A stretch of DNA of 43,152 nucleotides from Streptococcus acidominimus (lineage in GTDB: Bacteria; Bacillota; Bacilli; Lactobacillales; Streptococcaceae): the NCBI RefSeq assembly GCF_001921825.1, contig NZ_MSJL01000019.1:1-43152 (forward strand). The letters run 5' to 3'. Within the stretch, counting starts at the first letter, position 1; each line of letters starts with the position of its first letter. Shown one piece after another: positions 18,480 to 25,518 of this stretch. A program made the translations under genes and the position numbers. Below the pieces are notes generated by a model that saw nothing but the letters and a program-made list of their open reading frames with translations, made no database searches and was not told where the DNA came from.

Positions 18480-19495
18480 TGGTTTATCTTATCGCAGAAA
18501 TTGGTTGTAACCATAATGGAGATTTTCATTTGGCGAAAAAAATGGTAGATGTTGCTGTTGACTGTGGCGTTGATGCAGTCAAATTCCAAACGTTTAAAGC
18601 AGATTTATTGATTTCTAAATTTGCTCCTAAGGCAGACTACCAAAAAAAGACAACAGGCGAGGCAGATAGTCAGCTAGAGATGACGAAGAAGTTGGAGCTT
18701 AGTTTTGACGAGTACCTAGAATTAAGAGATTATTGTCAGGAAAAAGGGGTAGATGTTTTTTCGACTCCCTTTGATGATGTATCGCTCGATTTTTTAATTG
18801 GAACAGGAATGTCTGTTTATAAAATTCCATCGGGAGAAATTACCAACCTACCCTATTTAGAAAAGATTGGTCAGCAAGGGAAGAAGGTTATTCTGTCAAC
18901 AGGTATGGCTACAATGGAGGAGATCCATCAAGCAGTAGATATTTTAGAAAAGAATGGAACAAGTGATATCACAATCTTGCACTGCACGACAGAGTATCCA
19001 ACCAAGTATCCAGATTTAAATTTACGAGTGCTGTCTACATTACAGGCAGAATTTAAGGGATATAAGATCGGTTTTTCGGATCATAGCATTGGATATGAAG
19101 TAGCGATTGCGGCAACAGCTTTAGGTGCAGAAATGATTGAAAAACATTTTACCTTGGATCAGAACATGCCGGGACCAGATCATAAAGCGAGTGCGACACC
19201 AGATGTTCTGCAAAAATTGGTATCAGGGGTACGTGTGATTGAGCAATCATTAGGAAGCGACGTAAAAGAACCTGTTGCAGTAGAAATCAAGAACAAGATT
19301 GTTGCTCGAAAATCCATTATTGCCAAGAAACCGATCCAAAAGGGAGAACGCTTCACAGAAGAAAATATTACAGTGAAACGTCCAGGGAATGGTATCTCTC
19401 CAATGTCTTGGTATGACGTGCTAGGGCAAAGGAGTGAATATGATTTCATAGAGGATGAGTTGATCAAGCATTCGGACTTTGATTGGCAGGAGTAA
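18479..19495 (+). CDS. neuB: NeuB, N-acetylneuraminate synthase
   Basis: 338 residues. It condenses N-acetylmannosamine with phosphoenolpyruvate to give sialic acid. The TIM barrel shows IAEIGCNHNGD, VKFQTFKAD, FSTPFD, KIPSGEI, STGMAT, LHCTTEYP, IGFSDHS and EKHFTLDQNMPGPDHKAS. The C-terminal antifreeze-like SAF domain (RKSIIAKKPIQKGERF) follows from about residue 280. The GTG at 18479 is preceded by AAGGAG. The close match to known Neu5Ac synthase motifs favours NeuB; a legionaminic acid synthase (LegI) is the alternative because the same operon has a dehydratase and an aminotransferase. Order neuB-C-D-A is that of S. agalactiae and S. suis. Confidence 0.93.
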   Translation: MVYLIAEIGCNHNGDFHLAKKMVDVAVDCGVDAVKFQTFKADLLISKFAPKADYQKKTTGEADSQLEMTKKLELSFDEYLELRDYCQEKGVDVFSTPFDDVSLDFLIGTGMSVYKIPSGEITNLPYLEKIGQQGKKVILSTGMATMEEIHQAVDILEKNGTSDITILHCTTEYPTKYPDLNLRVLSTLQAEFKGYKIGFSDHSIGYEVAIAATALGAEMIEKHFTLDQNMPGPDHKASATPDVLQKLVSGVRVIEQSLGSDVKEPVAVEIKNKIVARKSIIAKKPIQKGERFTEENITVKRPGNGISPMSWYDVLGQRSEYDFIEDELIKHSDFDWQE

Positions 19496-19497
19496 AA

Positions 19498-20631
19498 ATG
19501 AAGAAAATTTGTGTAGTTACGGGCTCACGAGCAGAATATGGTATCATGAGGAGCTTGCTGAAGAAGTTAGATGCTCAAGCAAATATCCAGCTGGAAGTGA
19601 TCGCAACAGCCATGCACCTAGAGGAAAAGTATGGGTATACCTATAAGGTAATCGAGGCTGATGGTTTTAAATTGATAAAAGTTCCCCTCGATTTAAAGGA
19701 TACCTCTAAAGAAACGATCGTTCAATCAATGTCTCTCTTAACAGGACGATTGGGGGACATTTTTTCACGGAATAGTTATGACTTAATCATCATCTTGGGC
19801 GATCGATATGAAATGCTGCCAGTAGCCAATGTTGCGTTAATCTATAATATTCCTGTCTGTCATATCCATGGTGGGGAAAAAACATTGGGCAACTTTGATG
19901 AGTCTATTCGCCATGCCATTACCAAAATGTCTCATCTTCACCTTGTGGCAAGTGATGAATTTCGTAAGCGAGTGCTTCAATTAGGGGAACAAGAAGAAAA
20001 GGTTCATACGATAGGCGCCCTAGGGGTTGAAAATGTTTTAGCCCAAACATTTTTAACCAGAGCAGAATTAGAGCAGACCTTACAGATAGCATTAGAAAAG
20101 GACTACTATGTCGTTCTATTCCACCCAGTAACCTTAGAGGACGGTCGCGTAGAGGAGCAGGTACAGCAATTATTAAAGGCCTTGGATAAGGTGAAGCAGC
20201 AGTGTATTTTTATCGGTTCAAATTCTGACACAGGTTCAGATAGTATCCATGATTTAATCAGGGACTACCTACATCAACACCCGAATTGTCATCAGTTTAC
20301 TTCTCTAACGACACAAGGGTATCATTCTTTAATCAAGCATTCTAAAGGGTTGATCGGTAATTCTTCTTCGGGATTGATTGAGGTTCCGTCTTTAAAGGTG
20401 GCAACTTTGAATATTGGGAATCGTCAATTAGGACGCCTAAGAGGGAAAAGTGTGATTGACGTTCGACCGAATATGGAAGATATTCTAATCGGCTTAGAAC
20501 AAATGAAGGCTGTTGAGGATTATAGCAATCCTTATGAACAGGATCATTCTTCGGATAAGGCTGTTGCGATTATTTTAGACTATCTGGAAAAAAATAATGG
20601 TCAGGTAGTTAAAATATTTTCAGATATGTAG
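19498..20631 (+). CDS. neuC: NeuC, UDP-GlcNAc 2-epimerase (hydrolysing)
   Basis: 377 residues from the ATG at 19498, behind CAGGAG; an in-frame TTG 15 bp upstream is within that ribosome site and is not the start. The enzyme turns UDP-GlcNAc into N-acetylmannosamine and UDP, feeding NeuB. Visible are VVTGSRAEYG, GDRYEMLPVAN, HIHGGEKTLGNFDESIRHAI, VLFHPVT and GNSSSGLIEVPS, the UDP-binding and catalytic blocks of the family. It lies 2 bp after neuB. Confidence 0.94.
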   Translation: MKKICVVTGSRAEYGIMRSLLKKLDAQANIQLEVIATAMHLEEKYGYTYKVIEADGFKLIKVPLDLKDTSKETIVQSMSLLTGRLGDIFSRNSYDLIIILGDRYEMLPVANVALIYNIPVCHIHGGEKTLGNFDESIRHAITKMSHLHLVASDEFRKRVLQLGEQEEKVHTIGALGVENVLAQTFLTRAELEQTLQIALEKDYYVVLFHPVTLEDGRVEEQVQQLLKALDKVKQQCIFIGSNSDTGSDSIHDLIRDYLHQHPNCHQFTSLTTQGYHSLIKHSKGLIGNSSSGLIEVPSLKVATLNIGNRQLGRLRGKSVIDVRPNMEDILIGLEQMKAVEDYSNPYEQDHSSDKAVAIILDYLEKNNGQVVKIFSDM

Positions 20632-20641
20632 AGGACTGAAT

Positions 20642-21271
20642 ATGAAAAAGAAATTAGCCTTTATTGGAGCAGGTAGCTTTTCGGATGGCGTATTGCCTTG
20701 GATTGACCAAGAAGAGTACGAGTTTGTGGGCTATTTTGACGATAAGGAGATTACGGAATATAGAGGCTATCCTGTCTTTAGTGATACTTCTAATATCATT
20801 GCTTTTTTAAGAGAAAAGATAGTGGACTGTGTCTTTATCACAATCGGTGATAACATTAAAAGAAAAGAAATTTTTGATCAAATCGCTGAACATTACTACG
20901 GCTGCTTGATCAATATTATCAGTCAGCAGGCCAATATTTTTTCACAGGATAGTATCAAAGGAAGAGGGATTTTTGTTGGTTTTAGTAGTTTTATTGGTAT
21001 GGACTCTGAAATCTATGATAACTGTATTATCAATACGGGCGCTATCGTTGAGCACCATTCCCTAGTTCAGAGCCATTGCAATATTACTCCCGGAACAACG
21101 ATCAACGGTCTTTGTACCATTGGTGAGGGGAGCTATATTGGTAGTGGTAGTATCATCATTCAAAATCTGACAATTGCTCCCTATGTAGTATTAGGAGCTG
21201 GGACAGTTGTGATTAAGTCGATTTTGGAATCAGGGACTTATGTGGGAGTTCCTGCTAAGAAGATAAAATAA
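20642..21271 (+). CDS. neuD: NeuD, sialic acid O-acetyltransferase (PglD/NeuD family)
   Basis: 209 residues with an N-terminal Rossmann-like PglD_N domain (LAFIGAGSFSDGVLPWI, VGYFDD) and a C-terminal hexapeptide helix (INTGAIVEHHSLVQ, ITPGTTINGLCTIGEGSYIGSGSIIIQ, YVGVPAKKIK). The His pair in VEHHS is the usual catalytic site. In S. agalactiae NeuD is known to O-acetylate sialic acid. In this operon an added or alternative role as acetyltransferase for the 4-amino sugar (PglD-like) is possible because both belong to one family and no separate PglD is present. Confidence 0.9.
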   Translation: MKKKLAFIGAGSFSDGVLPWIDQEEYEFVGYFDDKEITEYRGYPVFSDTSNIIAFLREKIVDCVFITIGDNIKRKEIFDQIAEHYYGCLINIISQQANIFSQDSIKGRGIFVGFSSFIGMDSEIYDNCIINTGAIVEHHSLVQSHCNITPGTTINGLCTIGEGSYIGSGSIIIQNLTIAPYVVLGAGTVVIKSILESGTYVGVPAKKIK

Positions 21272-21282
21272 GGGAGAAGAAG

Positions 21283-22521
21283 ATGAAACCAGTTTGTATC
21301 ATTCCAGCTCGAGCGGGCTCTAAAGGTCTGCCAAATAAGAACATGTTATTTTTAGATGGGAAACCAATGATCTTCCATACTATTGATGCGGCTATTGAAT
21401 CAGGCTGTTTTGCTAAGGAAGATATTTATGTTAGTACCGACTCCCCTCTTTACAAGGAAATTTGCGAAACAAAGGGTATAAAGGTTCTATTAAGGTCTAA
21501 GGAATTAGCCTTAGACACAACGACATCTTACGAGGTCAACGAAGACTTTTTAAAAGAATTTGATGATGACCAAGTCTTTGTCCTTCTGCAAGTCACTTCT
21601 CCTTTACGAACAGGCGCTCATATTAGAGAAGCCTTACAGATGTATGAACGGGAAGATGTAGAGAATGTTGTCAGTTTTGTGAAAGTAGATAAATCTCCTA
21701 TTTTATTTACAGAACTTGATGAAAGTGGCTATGCCAAGGATATCGTTGGAGTGGGAGGCAATTACCGGCGGCAAAATGATCCTAAAAAATTATACATGCC
21801 AAATGGCGCTATCTACATTTCTTCAAAGGCTGTTTATCTAAACTATAAGACCTACTTTTCACCAAAGACCAAGGCCTATCTAATGGATAAAACTTCCTCA
21901 GTAGATGTGGATGATGGAGAAGATTTTCTTAAAATTATCGGCAGTATCTATTTTGATTATGCAAAACGCGAGCATAGGAGCAAGTCCAATTATCGCATGC
22001 TCTATCAGCAATTTTTAGAATCAGACTGGGAAAGCAATATTATTTTAGGCGATAGTCGTCTCCTCCCTATTTCTCTCCCCTCCTATACCAATTTAAGTAT
22101 AGGAGGAGTAACCCTAGCAACAGTAGTAGAAAACAGTGATACGATTTTGCAGCGACCGATTTCTTCTGTTCTAGTTTCGCTAGGAATCAATGATATTATT
22201 ACATCCTATGGTATCGAGGAGATCAAGAGAAATTACCGAAACCTGTTTACAACACTCAAGGAGCGGCATATTTCAATTTTTGTGACAAGTATTGCCTATG
22301 CCTTATTTAGAGATAGTGTAGATAACAGTCGTGTAGAAGAGATCAATAAGTGGTTAGAAGACTACTGTGTTAAGGAAGCTATCCCCTTTTTAGATGTCAA
22401 CCAGACACTTTCACATGAGGGGCACTTGAAATTTGCCTATACTTCTGATGGCCTTCATTTTAACGAGCAAGGAAGCCAACAGTTCTTGGAGGATCTAATC
22501 CAGTTCATCAATCCATCTTAA
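21283..22521 (+). CDS. neuA: NeuA, CMP-sialic acid synthetase fused to an SGNH O-acetylesterase
   Basis: 412 residues. Residues 1 to about 230 are the CMP-Neu5Ac synthetase, with IPARAGSKGLPNKNM, LLQVTSPLRTG and SSVDVDDGEDF. Residues from about 250 form an SGNH hydrolase: block I ILGDSR with nucleophile S258, block III SLGINDI, and D389-x-x-H392 in DGLHFNEQG. The same fusion is known in S. agalactiae, where the second domain removes O-acetyl groups from sialic acid. NeuD (acetylation) and this esterase would together set the level of O-acetylation. It is the last capsule gene; the terminator begins about 106 bp later. Confidence 0.94.
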   Translation: MKPVCIIPARAGSKGLPNKNMLFLDGKPMIFHTIDAAIESGCFAKEDIYVSTDSPLYKEICETKGIKVLLRSKELALDTTTSYEVNEDFLKEFDDDQVFVLLQVTSPLRTGAHIREALQMYEREDVENVVSFVKVDKSPILFTELDESGYAKDIVGVGGNYRRQNDPKKLYMPNGAIYISSKAVYLNYKTYFSPKTKAYLMDKTSSVDVDDGEDFLKIIGSIYFDYAKREHRSKSNYRMLYQQFLESDWESNIILGDSRLLPISLPSYTNLSIGGVTLATVVENSDTILQRPISSVLVSLGINDIITSYGIEEIKRNYRNLFTTLKERHISIFVTSIAYALFRDSVDNSRVEEINKWLEDYCVKEAIPFLDVNQTLSHEGHLKFAYTSDGLHFNEQGSQQFLEDLIQFINPS

Positions 22522-22523
22522 TC

Positions 22524-22613
22524 TTTGTCGGACTTGTCAAGCTTGCTGATAAGACTGATGTGGTAAGAGCCTTAATCACCAGCTATATTGAAGATAGCAA
22601 CTATCAGACTTGA
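22524..22613 (+). pseudogene. Possible 3' remnant of an unknown gene after neuA
   Basis: Right after the neuA stop a frame reads FVGLVKLADKTDVVRALITS and then YIEDSNYQT before a TGA at 22611-22613. It has no start codon or ribosome site, its composition looks protein-like, and it ends just before the operon terminator. It may be the tail of a gene lost by deletion at the capsule locus end. I do not recognise the family, and chance is possible for 29 codons. Confidence 0.3.
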
Positions 22614-22627
22614 AGAAAAGCTAAGCT

Positions 22628-22655
22628 AGAGAGAACGAGCTGTTCTCTCTTTTTT
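22628..22655 (+). terminator. Intrinsic terminator of the capsule operon
   Basis: A perfect 9 bp stem (AGAGAGAAC at 22628-22636, GTTCTCTCT at 22642-22650) with loop GAGCT runs into a T tract at 22650-22655. It is the only strong terminator between 7955 and 22984 and closes the capsule transcript. Confidence 0.9.
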
Positions 22656-22745
22656 GGCTCTCTGCAGGTCAAAGTGCCCCTTTGTCAGCTTGGCTCGATA
22701 AATTACATGCGAGCGAAGACTCTAGTGACATAATTGTGCCTCTCG

Positions 22746-22801
22746 AAAGGGAGGCGTAGCTGTAAGCAGTTAAAACTGGAACAATCATGGCTCTTTTTCA
22801 C
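22746..22801. repeat. Hairpin repeat module, CAGT-TAAA-ACTG variant
   Basis: Within 22656-22925, which has no gene, this 56 bp module shows the conserved frame AAAGGGAG...CTGTAA...AACA...CTCTTTTT. Its inner stem is CAGT (22767-22770), loop TAAA, ACTG (22775-22778). Related copies with other inner stems lie at 224-287, 32885-32920, 33200-33255, 36772-36816 and 40670-40803. Confidence 0.7.
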
Positions 22802-22929
22802 AGAGTATCCCTCTAAATTTGCTACTCCTGACAAGCTAGATATTGATTTTTCTATACTATAAAAAGTAAGTGCAATTTAATGGCATAAAATTGCATAATA
22901 TCTTATAAAAATACATAAAAATGTCTTTT

Positions 22930-22954
22930 ATTTTTCTGAAATTTCTGCTATACT
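22930..22954 (+). promoter_or_regulatory. CodY-type box and extended -10 promoter of the amino acid ABC operon
   Basis: ATTTTTCTGAAATTT at 22930-22944 matches the CodY consensus AATTTTCWGAAAATT at 13 of 15 positions. It sits where the -35 should be, 4 bp before TATACT (22949-22954), which has an extended TGC; no good -35 is visible. Binding of CodY there would block polymerase, giving repression when branched-chain amino acids and GTP are plentiful. Upstream, two GCATAA repeats near 22884-22904 and AT-rich sequence could bind another regulator. Confidence 0.65.
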
Positions 22955-22983
22955 AGGGGTTAATTACTATTTTGGAGGAGATT

Positions 22984-23625
22984 ATGGGATATATGATTGA
23001 AATTTTACCAAGCTTACTAAGTGGAGCTTTGGTATCCTTGCAAGTCTTTGTACTTGTCTTGCTCCTGTCTCTTCCTCTGGGGGCACTTGTTGCATTTTTG
23101 ATGAAGGTTCCCTTTAAGCCCTTGCTTTGGTTTCTGAACTTTTATGTGCTCATTATGCGAGGCACTCCCTTATTGCTCCAGTTGATTTTTGTATACTATG
23201 TCTTGCCAAGCGTGGGCATCACCTTTGATCGAATGCCTGCAGTGATTATTACCTTTACCTTGAACTATGCTGCCTATTTCTCGGAAATTTTCCGCGGAGG
23301 GATTGAGGCAATTCCTGCCGGTCAGTATGAGGCGGCAAAAGTATTGAAATTCACGCCCGTACAGACCATTCGTTATATCGTCTTGCCTCAGGTGGTAAAA
23401 ATCGTTCTACCGAGTGTGTTCAATGAAGTGACAACCTTGGTCAAAGACACCTCTTTAATCTATGCGCTCGGAGTGAATGATTTGCTTCTTGCTAGTCGGA
23501 CAGCGGCTAACCGTGATGTTAGTCTAGCACCAATGTTTATTGCAGGAGCCTTATACTTGGTAATGATAGGACTTGTGACCCTAGTTGCCAATAAGATTGA
23601 GAAAAAATTTGATTATTATAAATAG
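22984..23625 (+). CDS. Polar amino acid ABC transporter permease
   Basis: 213 residues from the ATG at 22984, five bases after GGAGG; a TTG at 22972 lies inside the ribosome site. It has the HisM/GlnP fold: LLSGALVSLQVFVLVLLLSL, VLIMRGTPLLLQLIFVYY, and the EAA loop EAAKVLKFTPVQTIRYIVLPQVVKIVLPS that docks the ATPase. About five membrane helices. The first of three import genes (permease, ATPase, binding lipoprotein). Substrate is a polar amino acid or cystine-like compound; motifs do not decide which. Confidence 0.92.
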   Translation: MGYMIEILPSLLSGALVSLQVFVLVLLLSLPLGALVAFLMKVPFKPLLWFLNFYVLIMRGTPLLLQLIFVYYVLPSVGITFDRMPAVIITFTLNYAAYFSEIFRGGIEAIPAGQYEAAKVLKFTPVQTIRYIVLPQVVKIVLPSVFNEVTTLVKDTSLIYALGVNDLLLASRTAANRDVSLAPMFIAGALYLVMIGLVTLVANKIEKKFDYYK

Positions 23626-23633
23626 GAGGTCTT

Positions 23634-24266
23634 ATGTTAGAATTACGCAATCTTTCCAAACGCTTTGCTAATAAGCAGATTTTTTCCAACTATGACCTCC
23701 TAATTCCCGAAGGAAAAATTGTTGCCATTGTTGGTCAGTCTGGCGGTGGGAAAACAACCTTGCTGCGGATGTTGGCAGGTCTTGAAACGATTGATTCGGG
23801 ACAGCTGATTTATAATGGAGAAGAACTGCCATTAGAGGAGTTGAGAAAACGACATTTGTTGGGCTTTGTTTTCCAAGATTTTCAGTTATTCCCGCATTTA
23901 TCAGTGTTGGAAAACCTGATCTTGTCGCCCATTAAAACGCAGGATACTTCTCGTGCAGCGGCTGAAAGCAAAGCCCGTCAATTACTTGAAACTCTCGGTT
24001 TAGCTGGTCATGCAGATGCCTACCCTCACTCCTTATCAGGTGGGCAAAAGCAGCGTGTCGCCTTGGCGCGTGCTATGATGATTGATCCTGAAATGATTGG
24101 TTATGATGAACCAACTTCAGCCCTTGACCCAGAGTTACGAAAAGAAGTGGAGAAGCTGATTCTTGAAAATCGCAGGACTGGCATTACGCAAATCGTGGTC
24201 ACTCATGACATGCAATTTGCTGAAAATATTGCTGATGAGATTATTAAGATTGAGCCTAAACATTAG
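23634..24266 (+). CDS. Polar amino acid ABC transporter ATP-binding protein
   Basis: 210 residues with Walker A GQSGGGKT (34-41), Q-loop Q81, signature LSGGQ (134-138), Walker B ending in D158-E159, D-loop SALD and switch H191. It is about 30 residues shorter than GlnQ-type proteins (about 240), mostly in the spacing before the Q-loop and at the C-terminus, yet all catalytic motifs are present. AGGAGG precedes the ATG. It powers the importer encoded around it. Confidence 0.93.
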   Translation: MLELRNLSKRFANKQIFSNYDLLIPEGKIVAIVGQSGGGKTTLLRMLAGLETIDSGQLIYNGEELPLEELRKRHLLGFVFQDFQLFPHLSVLENLILSPIKTQDTSRAAAESKARQLLETLGLAGHADAYPHSLSGGQKQRVALARAMMIDPEMIGYDEPTSALDPELRKEVEKLILENRRTGITQIVVTHDMQFAENIADEIIKIEPKH

Positions 24267-24296
24267 AGTGCTTACCAGCAGAAAAGGGGATAGAAT

Positions 24297-25136
24297 ATGA
24301 AAATGAAATCAATTGTAGTCAGTGGATTAGCAATGCTAGCAAGCCTTGCCCTTGCAGCATGTGGTGCTAGTGAATCGGCCGCGAAAAAAGACAACTGGTC
24401 TAGCTATGAAGAAAGTAAAAAAATTACGATTGGCTTTGACAAAACCTTTGTACCGATGGGATTTGAAGAAAAAAACGGCCAATATACCGGTTTTGATATT
24501 GACCTAGCAACAGCCGTATTTGATAAATATGATATTGCGATTGAGTGGCAGCCGATTGACTGGGATTTAAAAGAAACAGAATTAAACAATGGGAACATTG
24601 ACTTGATTTGGAACGGCTATTCAGCAACAGATGAGCGTAGGAAAAAGGTGCTGTTTTCAGATGATTACATGGCCAATCTTCAAGTCTTGGTGACGAAAAA
24701 ATTATCAACGATTGAAACGAGCGCAGCTATGAAAGATAAGGTACTCGGTGCCCAAGCTGGTTCGTCTGGTTATGCAGACTTTGAAGCACAGCCTGCGATT
24801 TTAAAAGACCTAGTTAAAAATAATGAAGCAACCCAATACGCAACCTTTAATGAAGCCTTGATCGACTTGAAAAATGATCGCATTGATGGTCTCTTGATTG
24901 ACCGTGTCTATGCTAATTATTACCTGCAACAGGAAGACCTCATCAAGGACTACAATATCATTGATGCAGGATTTGAAAAAGAAGCCTTTGCCGTCGGTGC
25001 CCGCAAGGCAGATACGACCTTAGTAGAGAAAATCAATGCTAGCTTCAAAGAACTGTATGCGGATGGAACTTTCCAGAAGATCTCCGATAAATGGTTTGGA
25101 GAAGATGTCGCGACAGAGGCAATTACCACTCCATAA
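24297..25136 (+). CDS. Amino acid ABC transporter substrate-binding lipoprotein
   Basis: 279 residues with a lipoprotein signal: after MKMKSIVV a hydrophobic stretch ends in LAAC, so Cys22 would be lipidated. The body is an SBP family 3 domain (TIGFDKTFVPMGFEEKNG, YTGFDIDLATAVF, LIWNGYSATDERRK). Such proteins capture the substrate outside and hand it to the permease. GGGGATAG-type spacing gives a moderate ribosome site. It ends the three-gene operon, closed by a terminator 5 bp later. Confidence 0.94.
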   Translation: MKMKSIVVSGLAMLASLALAACGASESAAKKDNWSSYEESKKITIGFDKTFVPMGFEEKNGQYTGFDIDLATAVFDKYDIAIEWQPIDWDLKETELNNGNIDLIWNGYSATDERRKKVLFSDDYMANLQVLVTKKLSTIETSAAMKDKVLGAQAGSSGYADFEAQPAILKDLVKNNEATQYATFNEALIDLKNDRIDGLLIDRVYANYYLQQEDLIKDYNIIDAGFEKEAFAVGARKADTTLVEKINASFKELYADGTFQKISDKWFGEDVATEAITTP

Positions 25137-25140
25137 AAGC

Positions 25141-25187
25141 AAGAGATTTGGACAGACACCTAGGATGTCGTCCAAGTCTCTTTTTTA
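25141..25187 (+). terminator. Intrinsic terminator of the amino acid ABC operon
   Basis: The arms AAGAGATTTGGAC and GTCCAAGTCTCTT (one G-U type mismatch) enclose a smaller GACA/TGTC stem, and the structure runs into TTTTTT at 25181-25186. Confidence 0.88.
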
Positions 25188-25235
25188 TAGTCATCAAACA
25201 TCAAGCTTTGACGTCGTTAACTCGCCTTGCTGAGT

Positions 25236-25350
25236 AAAAAGCTCCAGTGGAGGTTTTTAGCCTGTTGAGGGTTGGAAATAGAACGAGTGGCACTCGTGTT
25301 AAGTGTGGCTCCCTTTGGGGCATACCTGTTTCAGCTTTAGCCAGTTCCAG
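25236..25350. repeat. Mosaic hairpin repeats upstream of mtlA
   Basis: 25236-25258 is AAAAAGCTCC-AGT-GGAGGTTTTT, a near copy of 32840-32862. It is followed by a GGTTGGAAATAGA lead and the hairpin ACGAGTG-G-CACTCGT at 25283-25297. 25304-25350 holds a degenerate copy of the CTGT...ACAG-type module (CAGC-TTTA-GCCAG). The order of modules resembles 7730-7785. No gene is seen in 25188-25381. Confidence 0.65.
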
Positions 25351-25381
25351 ATTTTGATTTTTATAGAGTATGACAGTCATT

Positions 25382-25402
25382 TTGTCAAAATTTTTGTGCC
25401 AA
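25382..25402 (+). promoter_or_regulatory. MtlR-type operator upstream of mtlA
   Basis: An imperfect 21 bp palindrome begins TTGTCAAA and ends TGTGCCAA, close to the TTGNCACA-N4-TGTGNCAA site known for MtlR in other Firmicutes. It is centred about 54 bp before the expected transcript start, a normal place for an activator, and the promoter lacks a good -35. MtlR is encoded two genes away in the same cluster. No catabolite-repression cre site was recognised. Confidence 0.6.
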
Positions 25403-25410
25403 GATTTGAG

Positions 25411-25439
25411 TTTTTTTCTGCCACAGGAGATTGTATAAT
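25411..25439 (+). promoter_or_regulatory. Activator-dependent promoter of the mannitol operon
   Basis: TATAAT at 25434-25439 is perfect, but the -35 at 17 bp spacing is only TTTTTT (25411-25416). A perfect -10 with a poor -35 fits a promoter that needs MtlR at the operator just upstream. The leader runs about 70 nt to the ATG at 25519. Confidence 0.6.
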
Positions 25440-25518
25440 AAAGTCAGAAAAAGTGATGCTCATAAAAATCATGTCCAAACTTGGTGACCTTGGTTTTTAG
25501 AGAGTGCTAGGAGGAAAT

